Origin: Salinimicrobium flavum | Lineage (GTDB): Bacteria; Bacteroidota; Bacteroidia; Flavobacteriales; Flavobacteriaceae | Assembly (NCBI RefSeq): GCF_042684505.1 | Contig: NZ_JBHULT010000005.1 | Span: forward strand, 248,001-312,000 | DNA length: 64,000 nucleotides | Direction of reading: 5' to 3' | Part shown: piece after piece, positions 42,989-51,493 of the stretch | Numbering within the stretch: position 1 is the first letter of the stretch | How the letters are laid out: every line of letters begins with the position of its first letter | Program-made: the position numbers and the translations under genes | Notes under the pieces: model-generated | Told to the model about the DNA's origin: nothing | What the model saw: the letters and a program-made list of their open reading frames with translations, nothing else | Databases searched by the model: none

Positions 42989-44707
42989 ATGTGATATTTC
43001 GTAATGGTCTGATCGCTTATGGATCCATTCGAGTTGCGCGTACCAGTTATTTGCAAATTCCCGGTCAGTTTTTTTCTTCTCCAGGAATTCATCTTCCAGT
43101 TCGGGATCGTCATCGAGGATCTCCCGTGCAAGATCTTCGAAAACATAAGGGGAGAAACCTTCTTTTTGCTGCAGGACACTGTCAAAGAAATTCCAGTTGA
43201 AAAAAGAATCGGGAGCTTCAGGCTCCAGCGTTTCCATGAGATATTTTGCTGCGCGTTGTTCAATAGGTATGAAAAAATCCCCTTTTCTGATCCTTACTTT
43301 TTGTTTGACGGTTTTTACTTTAGTCCCTGAATGAGGATAATGCCCCTCATAGGCACTGCTGCGGGTCTTGTAATCTTCTATTTTGTAAACTTCTGCCACC
43401 AACATAGTATCCTTTTCGAATTTCTGCATTTCCACTTCGTTCAGTTCTAAAAGTTCAAGTACCGGCCACCATCCCTGCGGAATGATATAACCTTTTGGAA
43501 GTGCCACCTGGCGTGCCGGCTTAAAATTGTTATAATATTTTATCTCTTTTGTGAAAGGACGTGTAGTGTCGTACCTAAGGCGATCAAAACCTGTTACCTC
43601 GCTTTTTTCAATATCTGCTTCATATCCTTTAAACTGAAGGTTGGAAACCTTGCTGCTGTCGATCCTAAAGTCAAAAGCGTATTTTTTTTGTTTAGGGAAC
43701 TGTTCGAAGGCACGGGCACGCAGTTTCCTGATGGTATCGGCATCCTTTTCTGTAATTTCGATCATAGATCTCAGTACTTCGTAGGTACCGCGCACCCTAT
43801 TGTCATAAGGTTTAAGCATGTGCGTCTCTATCATCATTCCGAAGCTGTTCCAGAGGGCAGCATAGCCGGTGGAGTAGCGGGGATTATCGAGGAACTGTGA
43901 AAATCCTTTTTCGGGTATATCATTAAAGACATTCACGTATGGAGTGATCTCCCACTTTTTTTCCTGTAGCGATTTCTCCAGGGCCGGTCTCATTTTTTCA
44001 TTGATATAGCTACCCATTTCGCCACCCATTTTATTATGTTGGGTGAACAAATGAGTGAGCGTGTATTGATAATCTGCACCATTACTCACGTGAGTATCAA
44101 TGAAAACATCAGGGTTTACCTGGTGGAAGATCTCGTAAAATGCGCGGGTATTGCGGGTATCTGCTTTGATGAAATCCCGGTTGAGGTCAAAGTTCCGGGC
44201 ATTTCCGCGAAAGCCGTAAGATTTGGGACCATTCTGGTTGGTCCTGGTAAAGGAATTTCGGTTAAGGGCACCGCCAATATTGTAAACAGGAATGGTTGCT
44301 ATAACCGTATTTTCAGGAACAGGAATTGAATCCTGGGCAAGATCCCTGAACAACATCATGGTTGCATCAATGCCGTCACTTTCGCCTGGGTGGATGCCGT
44401 TGTTTATGAAGAGGATCGTCCTTTTACCCTTCATTCCCTCCAGGTCAAAATCTTTGTTGTTGCTGTAGATCACCAGGTGTAACGGCTCCCCACTGTCAGT
44501 CTCCCCCATTATCTGCAGGTCTAGCCTGGGATATACTGCAGCCAGATTCTTGTAGTAATCTATTACTTCCCGGTACGTGGCTGTTTCTTTTCCGCCGGTC
44601 TTTTCATAAACGGTCGTGAAATCATAGTCCTGTTCAAGGATATAATTGGAAAAGTCACAGGAAGTGAGGGCGAACAATAAAGAAACCAGTGCCAGGATCT
44701 TTTTCAT
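42956..44707 (-). CDS. M14-family zinc carboxypeptidase, lipoprotein
   Basis: The 583-residue product has a lipoprotein signal MKKILALVSLLFALTSC (Cys17) and an M14 peptidase domain (about 45-340) with the zinc ligands in NNGIHPGESDG (H106, E109) and a later His in FIDTHVSNG. A MIETHMLKPYDNRV segment would hold the catalytic Glu region. The remaining C-terminal 240 residues are not recognised. It trims C-terminal residues from peptides or peptidoglycan at the cell surface. It is monocistronic and converges on the NUDIX gene. Confidence 0.9.
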   Translation of the reverse strand: MKKILALVSLLFALTSCDFSNYILEQDYDFTTVYEKTGGKETATYREVIDYYKNLAAVYPRLDLQIMGETDSGEPLHLVIYSNNKDFDLEGMKGKRTILFINNGIHPGESDGIDATMMLFRDLAQDSIPVPENTVIATIPVYNIGGALNRNSFTRTNQNGPKSYGFRGNARNFDLNRDFIKADTRNTRAFYEIFHQVNPDVFIDTHVSNGADYQYTLTHLFTQHNKMGGEMGSYINEKMRPALEKSLQEKKWEITPYVNVFNDIPEKGFSQFLDNPRYSTGYAALWNSFGMMIETHMLKPYDNRVRGTYEVLRSMIEITEKDADTIRKLRARAFEQFPKQKKYAFDFRIDSSKVSNLQFKGYEADIEKSEVTGFDRLRYDTTRPFTKEIKYYNNFKPARQVALPKGYIIPQGWWPVLELLELNEVEMQKFEKDTMLVAEVYKIEDYKTRSSAYEGHYPHSGTKVKTVKQKVRIRKGDFFIPIEQRAAKYLMETLEPEAPDSFFNWNFFDSVLQQKEGFSPYVFEDLAREILDDDPELEDEFLEKKKTDREFANNWYAQLEWIHKRSDHYEISHLRYPVFRINR

Positions 44708-44894
44708 GAAAATTCATTTTATGAGCCGTAAACTTAATTAAAAACTCCAAAAACAGCCAGAGGTTCTCCGCTTCTTGTTAAAGATGTCCAAATTGGTCCC
44801 ACGGGTTTTCTGTCACTAAAAATAAAACTTATTTTAGCCACACCGGCAGATCGCGCCTAAATTTATTAGCACTGTCGTTAGAAAACATCGCAAC

Positions 44895-47186
44895 TTGATA
44901 AAAAATCTACTCCTGTTTACCTTCCTTCTTTGCTTCGGAAGTATTTCTGCCCAGACAGTAAATGGAACCCTGATGAATTCTCTCACCAATCAACCTGTGA
45001 CCAATGCATCTGTTTCTGCGGAAGGTGCTTCAGCAGCCGTACTTACTGCGGAAGATGGCTCCTTTTCTATTTCAGTACTTTCATTTCCCGTGCTCCTGAA
45101 GATTTCCGCAGAAGGATTCGAAGAGAAAAAAATAACGATAGAAAATGCCGAAAAAGAACCCGTCATCTATCTTTTACCTCTGGCTGAAACCCTTTCTGAA
45201 GTTGTCTTAAGAAGCACTGTAATACCTAAAGAACTTTTACGGACCCCGGCTTCCGTTAGTGTTCTCAACGCTTCAGATCTGAAAAGGAGTGATGAAACCA
45301 ATATCGTTCAGACTATTAACACGGTATCGGGAGTGTATATACACCAGGGGGCGCTCAACACCAATAAGATCAGCATTCGCGGTATAGGGGCCAGGGCCCA
45401 GTATGGAACTAATCGTGTAAAAGCCTATTTTGAAGGCATTCCCATTTCTACGGCAGAAGGGGAGACCACCATTGATGATATTGATCCTGCGGTTATAGGA
45501 AGAATAGAGATCCTGAAAGGTCCGGTTTCCAGTGTTTATGGTGCGGGGCTGGGAGGTGTTATAAATATGTACGCTGCCCGGGCTACCCAAAAAGGTAGCT
45601 CTGCAAAGGTCCGGCTGAGTTTTGGCAGTTACGGCCTCTTTAGTCAAACAGTGCAGGCCTCACATGCCACTGAAAATACTGACCTGGTTGCGACCTATAA
45701 TGGTCTGAGTACAGATAGTTTCAGGGAGAACGGGGAATATGACCGCAAAAGTTTTACACTTAGTGGAAAACTGATGGATGACGGGAAGAGTTCCGTCTCC
45801 CTACTGGCCCAACTCACCCGTCTTAAAGCCTATATTCCCAGTTCGGTAGACAGGGAAACCCTTGAAAATGATCCTGCTTCGGCCGCTTTTACCTGGGCTG
45901 CATCCCGTGGATATGAATCTTATGACAGGGGGCTGTTGGGTCTTTCTTTTAAACACAGGTTTTCAAAGCATCTTTCAAATACCACCAGTACCTATCTCAA
46001 TTTCAGGGATGGCTATGAACCCCGACCCTTTGATATACTGAATGAGAACAGGTTGGCTGCCGGTGCCCGAACTCAATTCAACTGGAATACCGAGATCATT
46101 AACCTTCCTTCCGAAATAAGTCTTGGAGCCGAGTACAACAGGGAATGGTACGCTGCTTCCACTTTTGATAACCTGTATGAGAATTTTTCCGAAGAAGGTA
46201 GTATACCGGGAGATCTTTTAAGCAATAACACCCAGGACAGGTATTATACCAACCTTTTCGCGCAGTGGAACCTTTCGCTGACCAAAAAACTGCTTATGGA
46301 GGCCGGGTTGAACCTTAACTCCACACGGTATGAGTTGACTGACCAGTTTTATGAGGATGAAACAGACCAGTCCGGAAAATATCGTTTTGAGTCCGTTCTT
46401 TCGCCGCGTGCAGGAGTTATTTATTCCCCACTAACTTCACTGAATTTGTATGCGACAGTGAGCCACGGATTTTCCACACCCTCGGTGGCAGAGACCCTCA
46501 CTCCCGAAGGGCTTATCAATACAGAGCTAAAGCCGGAAACCGGGATCAACTATGAAGTTGGCTTCAAAGGGAATTTTTTCCGGAACAAACTCTATGCAGA
46601 AATAGCAGCTTTTTCGATCCAGGTTAATGATCTTTTGGTTGCCAAAAGGGTGGCAGAGGACCGGTATATTGGAAGGAATATCGGAAAGACAGATCACAAC
46701 GGAATTGAATTTCTATTGCAATATAATTTCAGCCTTATTGACGGGGTTCAGATTAATACCCATGCAAATGCATCCTTCAATGATTTTAGTTTTGATGAGT
46801 TCGTGGAAGACGAAAAAGATCTTTCGGGCAACGCATTACCCGCGGTACCTGATAAGAGTATTAATGCAGGCCTGGATATTTCCTTTGATTTTGGGTTTGA
46901 CCTCTATGCCTCTTTTCAGCATGAGGGGGAGATGCCTTTAAATGATGAAAATTCAGGTTTTACAGAAGATTACAACCTCTTCCATTTAAAAGCGGTTTAT
47001 ACTCTAAACTTTTTTAAGAACTGGGACCTGTCGGTTTTTGGAGGAGTGAACAATGTGTTTGATGAGAACTATGCTGCTTCTATTGTTCCCAATGCAATAG
47101 GATTTGGAGGGGCATCCCCGCGCTATTTCTATCCCGGGAACCCAAGGAACTATTTTGGAGGATTTTCAGTAAGTTACTTGTTTTAA
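44895..47186 (+). CDS. TonB-dependent outer-membrane receptor
   Basis: The 763-residue receptor has a signal peptide (LLLFTFLLCFGSISAQ), a carboxypeptidase-regulatory-like N-terminal domain (TVNGTLMNSLTNQPVTNASVSAE, about 20-95), a plug domain (PASVSVLNASDLK to VSSVYGAGLGGVINMYA, about 118-230) and a beta-barrel ending FGGFSVSYLF, with a terminal Phe. The FecA-like plug suggests a siderophore, heme or other iron-complex substrate, but no SusD partner adjoins, so it is not a SusC. The frame begins with TTG at 44895; no ATG precedes the signal peptide in frame, so initiation at TTG is inferred. Confidence 0.92.
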   Translation: MIKNLLLFTFLLCFGSISAQTVNGTLMNSLTNQPVTNASVSAEGASAAVLTAEDGSFSISVLSFPVLLKISAEGFEEKKITIENAEKEPVIYLLPLAETLSEVVLRSTVIPKELLRTPASVSVLNASDLKRSDETNIVQTINTVSGVYIHQGALNTNKISIRGIGARAQYGTNRVKAYFEGIPISTAEGETTIDDIDPAVIGRIEILKGPVSSVYGAGLGGVINMYAARATQKGSSAKVRLSFGSYGLFSQTVQASHATENTDLVATYNGLSTDSFRENGEYDRKSFTLSGKLMDDGKSSVSLLAQLTRLKAYIPSSVDRETLENDPASAAFTWAASRGYESYDRGLLGLSFKHRFSKHLSNTTSTYLNFRDGYEPRPFDILNENRLAAGARTQFNWNTEIINLPSEISLGAEYNREWYAASTFDNLYENFSEEGSIPGDLLSNNTQDRYYTNLFAQWNLSLTKKLLMEAGLNLNSTRYELTDQFYEDETDQSGKYRFESVLSPRAGVIYSPLTSLNLYATVSHGFSTPSVAETLTPEGLINTELKPETGINYEVGFKGNFFRNKLYAEIAAFSIQVNDLLVAKRVAEDRYIGRNIGKTDHNGIEFLLQYNFSLIDGVQINTHANASFNDFSFDEFVEDEKDLSGNALPAVPDKSINAGLDISFDFGFDLYASFQHEGEMPLNDENSGFTEDYNLFHLKAVYTLNFFKNWDLSVFGGVNNVFDENYAASIVPNAIGFGGASPRYFYPGNPRNYFGGFSVSYLF

Positions 47187-47191
47187 TATAG

Positions 47192-47225
47192 AACCCTTTT
47201 CAGGGTTTCAAACCCTGAAAGGGTT
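47192..47225. terminator. bidirectional terminator/hairpin after the TonB receptor gene
   Basis: AACCCTTTTCAGGGTTT and AAACCCTGAAAGGGTT form a nearly perfect 16-bp stem with a 1-nt loop between convergent genes. Confidence 0.8.
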
Positions 47226-47228
47226 GAT

Positions 47229-47681
47229 TTATTTCTTCACCGCATCGGGTACCATAAAGGCGTAATCCCCGCCGTTGCGTATCACATCCCTTACCACCGT
47301 TGAAGAAATATGGCTTTTTCCGGAGGAAGTAATAAAGAAAACTGTTTCAATACCGGCAATTTTAAAATTGGTCTGCCCTATGATCTTCTCGAAATCAAAA
47401 TCTGTTGAACTTCTAAGGCCCCGTAGGAGGAAATTCGCTTTTTGTTCCCGGCAAAAATCCACCGTCATTCCCGTATAGGTCATAACTTTTATTTTGGGTT
47501 CATCTTTAAATGTTTCCTTAAGGAACTTTACCCTATCCTCAAGAGGGAACATATATTTCTTATCGGCATTGACACCCACCGCGAGAATGATCTCATCGAA
47601 CAGCGGTAACCCACGTTCTATTATATCCACATGTCCCAGGGTGACAGGGTCAAAAGAACCCGGAAAAACAGCTTTTTTCAT
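47229..47681 (-). CDS. coaD: phosphopantetheine adenylyltransferase
   Basis: The 150-residue nucleotidyltransferase has FPGSFDPVTLGHVDII (T/H-x-G-H motif, H17), LLRGLRSSTDFDFE and SSGKSHISSTVVRD. It adenylylates 4'-phosphopantetheine to dephospho-CoA. It lies 47 nt downstream of ddl on the same strand. Confidence 0.97.
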   Translation of the reverse strand: MKKAVFPGSFDPVTLGHVDIIERGLPLFDEIILAVGVNADKKYMFPLEDRVKFLKETFKDEPKIKVMTYTGMTVDFCREQKANFLLRGLRSSTDFDFEKIIGQTNFKIAGIETVFFITSSGKSHISSTVVRDVIRNGGDYAFMVPDAVKK

Positions 47682-47728
47682 ACCTTATAATTAATCCTGT
47701 GATTTAAAAATAGTGAAATTTGGTGAGC

Positions 47729-48706
47729 TTAAAAGCGCATGGCTGTCTCTATTGCACTTCCGAACAATTCCGGGAGGGTAATACCGGCTGCCTGGGCCTG
47801 CTGCGGCAAAATACTGGCTTCACTTAATCCAGGGTTCGTGTTCATTTCTATAAAATGCGGTTCATTATTATGGAAAATAAATTCTGATCTCGAAAATCCT
47901 TTCATTTTAAGTTTCCGGTAAATGAGCATGGCGATCTCCTGTACCTCTCTGGTCTGCTCTTCAGAAATCCTGGCAGGGGTGATCTCCTGGGATTTTCCGA
48001 GGTATTTGGCTTCGTAGTCAAAAAATTCATTTTCAGATATGATCTCGGTGACCGGCAATGCCGTGACCTCCCCGTTATGCATGATCACTCCCACAGAAAC
48101 CTCAATTCCGTCAAGAAATGATTCGATGATCACTTCATTATCTTCCTTGAAAGCAAATTTTGTGGCCCTTACGATATCTTCCTTCTTTTTTACCTTGGTG
48201 ATCCCAAAACTACTTCCGGCTTTATTAGCCTTTACAAAACAGGGTAATCCTACTTTTTCCACAATTTCGTCAGGCAGGACCTCATCTCCTTTATCAAGCA
48301 AATAATTTACTGCAGTCTTTATTCCGAAGGGTTTAAGAACACTTATAAGGTCTCTTTTGTTAAAGGTGAGGGCAGACTGGTAGAAATCGCAGGAAGTTTG
48401 CGGGATATCGAGCAGTTCCAGGTAAGCCTGCAATAAACCGTTTTCCCCTGGGGTCCCGTGTATGGTATTGAAAACACAGTCAAAAGTGATGAGCTTTCCA
48501 TTAATAGTGACCGTAAAATTACTTCGGTTGATGGGGTAGGGCTCATCATTTTCTCCAATCACGAACCACTCTTTCTGTAAGATATGAACCCTATAGGGGT
48601 TGTATTTGCTGCGATCAAGATTTTTGTATACCACGTTCCCGCTGTTGATGGAAATACGGTATTCGCTGGAATAGCCTCCCATGGCTATGGCAACATTTCT
48701 CTTCAT
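47729..48706 (-). CDS. ddl: D-alanine--D-alanine ligase
   Basis: From 48706 the enzyme has 325 residues. It is an ATP-grasp ligase with VAIAMGGYSSEYRIS, FVKANKAGSSFGITKV, and the end FIEMNTNPGLSEASILP. It joins two D-alanines for the UDP-MurNAc-pentapeptide. The longer frame (48739) adds eleven residues with no support. The PASTA protein gene is divergent, so the spacer carries both promoters. Confidence 0.95.
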   Translation of the reverse strand: MKRNVAIAMGGYSSEYRISINSGNVVYKNLDRSKYNPYRVHILQKEWFVIGENDEPYPINRSNFTVTINGKLITFDCVFNTIHGTPGENGLLQAYLELLDIPQTSCDFYQSALTFNKRDLISVLKPFGIKTAVNYLLDKGDEVLPDEIVEKVGLPCFVKANKAGSSFGITKVKKKEDIVRATKFAFKEDNEVIIESFLDGIEVSVGVIMHNGEVTALPVTEIISENEFFDYEAKYLGKSQEITPARISEEQTREVQEIAMLIYRKLKMKGFSRSEFIFHNNEPHFIEMNTNPGLSEASILPQQAQAAGITLPELFGSAIETAMRF

Positions 48707-48783
48707 AAATGAATATTGGCAGTTTATTTGCGTTAACAAAAATAGGACTATTAAATGAATGTCCGCAAAACCACCTGTTTTTA

Positions 48784-48791
48784 TATCTTTG
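48784..48791 (+). promoter_or_regulatory. -7 element of the PASTA-rluD promoter
   Basis: TATCTTTG fits TAnnTTTG perfectly, 17 nt ahead of the ATG at 48809; it lies downstream of the alternative ATG at 48755, which is therefore excluded. Confidence 0.65.
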
Positions 48792-48808
48792 CTCTTTTAA
48801 AAATATCT

Positions 48809-49444
48809 ATGAGTTTTTTCAAATTCCTCTTTAGCAAAACCTTTCTGATACAGTTGGGTTTAGCTGTTCTGGCGCTTTTTTTGATCGTTTTCATTATTCT
48901 GAAGTGGCTGGATTTTTCCACCAATCAGGATCAAAGGATAGTGGTTCCAAACCTCGCAAGGCTTTCCCTTGACAAGGTTGACGAACAATTGGAGGAATTG
49001 GACCTTCGCAGGGAGATCCTGGATTCTGCAAATTATAATCCTGAATATCCTCCTTTTTCGGTGATCGATCAGGTGCCTCTTCCGGGGAAATTTGTAAAGG
49101 AGAACAGGAAGATCTACCTCACCCTGAATCCTTCGGGTTACAGGAAAGTAGAAATCCCCGAGAATCTTATTCGCAGGACCAGGAGGCAGGTGGAACCAAC
49201 CTTGCGTTCCCTTGGATTTGAAATTGGGACCATCACCTATAAACCCGATGTGGCTAAAGATGCCGTGCTGGAACTAAGGCACAAAGGGGAGCTGGTAGAG
49301 CCCGGAATGAAATTACTCAAAACTTCTAAGATCGATCTTGTACTGGGTGACGGTTCAGGCAGGTATGGAATGGAGGAAGAAGATGAAACGACAGATGAAG
49401 ATACAATTTTAGATGACCTGGAAAATGAAGAATTTGACTTCTGA
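48809..49444 (+). CDS. PASTA-domain membrane protein
   Basis: From 48809 the protein has 211 residues: one membrane helix (about 12-34), then PASTA-like modules with RIVVPNLARLSLDKVDEQLEELDLR, KVEIPENLIRRTRRQVEPTLRSLGFE and a VSVIDQVPLPGKFVKEN-type linker (PPFSVIDQVPLPG). PASTA domains bind peptidoglycan or beta-lactam-like ligands; without a kinase or PBP domain the role is open. The C-terminal tail is acidic (EEEDETTDEDTILDD). Its 3' end overlaps the first codons of rluD, which is co-transcribed. Confidence 0.88.
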   Translation: MSFFKFLFSKTFLIQLGLAVLALFLIVFIILKWLDFSTNQDQRIVVPNLARLSLDKVDEQLEELDLRREILDSANYNPEYPPFSVIDQVPLPGKFVKENRKIYLTLNPSGYRKVEIPENLIRRTRRQVEPTLRSLGFEIGTITYKPDVAKDAVLELRHKGELVEPGMKLLKTSKIDLVLGDGSGRYGMEEEDETTDEDTILDDLENEEFDF

Positions 49445-50486
49445 GAATAACAATCCGGAACTGGATGATAACGATGATGAGCTTTATGAACATCACCGGT
49501 TTGTAGCCGATAAAGGTCAGCAACCGTTAAGGGTGGACAAGTTCCTCATGAACTATATCGAAAAAGCTACCCGTAATAAGATACAGACTGCCGCTAAGGA
49601 AGGGAACATTCATGTGAATGAAGTACCCGTAAAATCGAATTATAAGGTAAAGCCGGGCGATGTAGTGCAGGTAATGTTTCAGCATCCGCCTTATGAATTC
49701 CTGCTTACCCCCGAAGATATTCCGCTAGACATCGTTTATGAAGATGATGCCTTGCTGGTAGTGAATAAACCTGCCGGAATGGTGGTGCACCCCGGCCACG
49801 GAAATTACAGCGGCACCCTCATCAACGCCCTGGTCTATCATATTGATAACCTTCCGCAGAACAGCAGTGAACGCCCCGGACTTGTGCACAGGATCGATAA
49901 AGATACCAGCGGACTCCTGGTGGTTGCCAAGACTGAGCAGGCCATGACCAAACTTTCCAAGCAGTTCTTTGACAAGAGCAGTGAACGCGAATATGTCGCA
50001 ATTGTTTGGGGGAATCTCGAAGAAGATGAAGGGACGATTGAAGGGAACATTGGCCGTCATCCCAAGAACAGGTTACAAAATACCGTTTATCTGGGGGATG
50101 ATGAAGATAAAGGAAAGCCGGCTGTAACTCACTTCAAGGTAATCGAGCGACTTGGTTATGTTACGCTGGTCTCTTGTAAGCTCGAAACCGGAAGAACTCA
50201 TCAGATTAGGGTGCATATGAAATACATTGGCCATACCCTGTTCAATGATGAACGTTATGGTGGTGACAAGATCCTTAAAGGGACCACCTTCACAAAATAC
50301 AAGCAATTCGTGGAGAACTGTTTTAAAGTGCTTCCGCGACAGGCTTTACATGCCAAAACACTTGGCTTTAAACACCCGGTGAGTGGTGAGTGGATGAGGT
50401 TTGACACACCTATTCCTGATGATATGCAGCAGTGCATTGAAAAGTGGCGCAGTTATTCGAAAAATCAGAAGGAGTTTATCGACTAA
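49425..50486 (+). CDS. rluD: 23S rRNA pseudouridine synthase, RluD-like
   Basis: The 353-residue enzyme has an S4 RNA-binding domain (about 32-90, LRVDKFLMNYIEKATRNKIQ) and an RluA-family catalytic domain with HRIDKDTSGLLVVAKT (the catalytic Asp), and GRTHQIRVHMKYIGHTLFNDERYGG. It isomerises uridines in helix 69 of 23S rRNA, or a close paralogue's site. An ATG four codons upstream (49413) is possible; either overlaps the PASTA gene, indicating translational coupling. A hairpin terminator follows. Confidence 0.93.
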   Translation: MKNLTSENNNPELDDNDDELYEHHRFVADKGQQPLRVDKFLMNYIEKATRNKIQTAAKEGNIHVNEVPVKSNYKVKPGDVVQVMFQHPPYEFLLTPEDIPLDIVYEDDALLVVNKPAGMVVHPGHGNYSGTLINALVYHIDNLPQNSSERPGLVHRIDKDTSGLLVVAKTEQAMTKLSKQFFDKSSEREYVAIVWGNLEEDEGTIEGNIGRHPKNRLQNTVYLGDDEDKGKPAVTHFKVIERLGYVTLVSCKLETGRTHQIRVHMKYIGHTLFNDERYGGDKILKGTTFTKYKQFVENCFKVLPRQALHAKTLGFKHPVSGEWMRFDTPIPDDMQQCIEKWRSYSKNQKEFID

Positions 50487-50522
50487 ATAAGCTTTTTCGA
50501 TACCATTATCAATAGTAAAGAA

Positions 50523-50553
50523 AGATCCCGGCAAGAAAACCTTCCGGGATTTT
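50523..50553 (+). terminator. terminator of rluD
   Basis: AGATCCCGG and CCGGGAT form a stem followed by TTTTATATTTT. Confidence 0.75.
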
Positions 50554-50602
50554 ATATTTTAGAGGAGTATTTAAAAAATAGTTTCTTCGGAAAGATCAAA
50601 AT

Positions 50603-51364
50603 ATGAAAATAGTAGTTTCCCCCGCCAAAACCCTGGATTACGAAACCAGGTTGCCCACCGCTCGTGGCACACAACCCGAATTTTTGGAAACCACAGCTAC
50701 CATTAACCGGAAGCTGGCCAGGATGTCTAAAAAAGAGATCTCAGAATTAATGGGTATCAGCGACAAGCTGGCAGAGCTCAACCATACCCGTTATCACGAA
50801 TTCAAAGAAGAGCACAATAAGAAGAATTCCCGCCCCGCTGTGTATGCCTTCAACGGCGATGTTTACACCGGGTTGGATGCCTATTCCATTCCCACAGAAA
50901 AACTGGATCTTCTGCAGGATTCCTTGCGGATACTTTCCGGCTACTACGGAATTTTAAAGCCTCTGGACCTTATTCAGCCATACCGCCTGGAGATGGGAAC
51001 CTCCCTTTCTGTGGGGCGTAAAAAAGACCTGTACGAAATTTGGAAGGAAAAGGTCACCGGTTACCTTAATAAAGAACTTAAGGAAGATGAGTTGTTCGTG
51101 AACCTTGCCAGCCAGGAATATTTTAAGGCGGTAAATGTGAAGAAATTAAAGGTTCCGGTCATTACGCCGGTGTTCAAGGATCTCAAGAACGGAAAACTCA
51201 AGATCATTAGCTTTTTCGCTAAAAAAGCCAGGGGTTCCATGGTGCGCTACATTATAGATACCAATTCGAAAACCGTCGGGGACCTTAAAGGATTCAACTA
51301 TGATGGATACCTTTATAGTGAAGAGGAAAGCACTAAAAAAAATGAATTGGTTTTTACTCGATAA
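50603..51364 (+). CDS. yaaA: peroxide stress protein YaaA
   Basis: The 253-residue protein begins MKIVVSPAKTLDYETRLP, the YaaA (DUF328) signature, and has YAFNGDVYTGLDAYSI and FFAKKARGSMVRYIID. In E. coli it lowers free iron and limits oxidative DNA damage during H2O2 stress, with a DNA-binding fold. The gene is single, with a terminator downstream. Confidence 0.95.
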   Translation: MKIVVSPAKTLDYETRLPTARGTQPEFLETTATINRKLARMSKKEISELMGISDKLAELNHTRYHEFKEEHNKKNSRPAVYAFNGDVYTGLDAYSIPTEKLDLLQDSLRILSGYYGILKPLDLIQPYRLEMGTSLSVGRKKDLYEIWKEKVTGYLNKELKEDELFVNLASQEYFKAVNVKKLKVPVITPVFKDLKNGKLKIISFFAKKARGSMVRYIIDTNSKTVGDLKGFNYDGYLYSEEESTKKNELVFTR

Positions 51365-51393
51365 GCAGCAGCAGGTTTATTGTTAAAGTATTT

Positions 51394-51424
51394 CAAAAAG
51401 CGGTGTCCCACCGCTTTTTTCTTT
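51394..51424 (+). terminator. terminator of yaaA
   Basis: AAAAAGCGGTG and CACCGCTTTTTT flank a short loop, 30 nt after the stop. Confidence 0.85.
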
Positions 51425-51493
51425 TTACTTTCTGAGCAATTGCATCTTTCGGAAGGAAGATATTTTAATTAACGAAAAAAGCATTTTTCAGAA

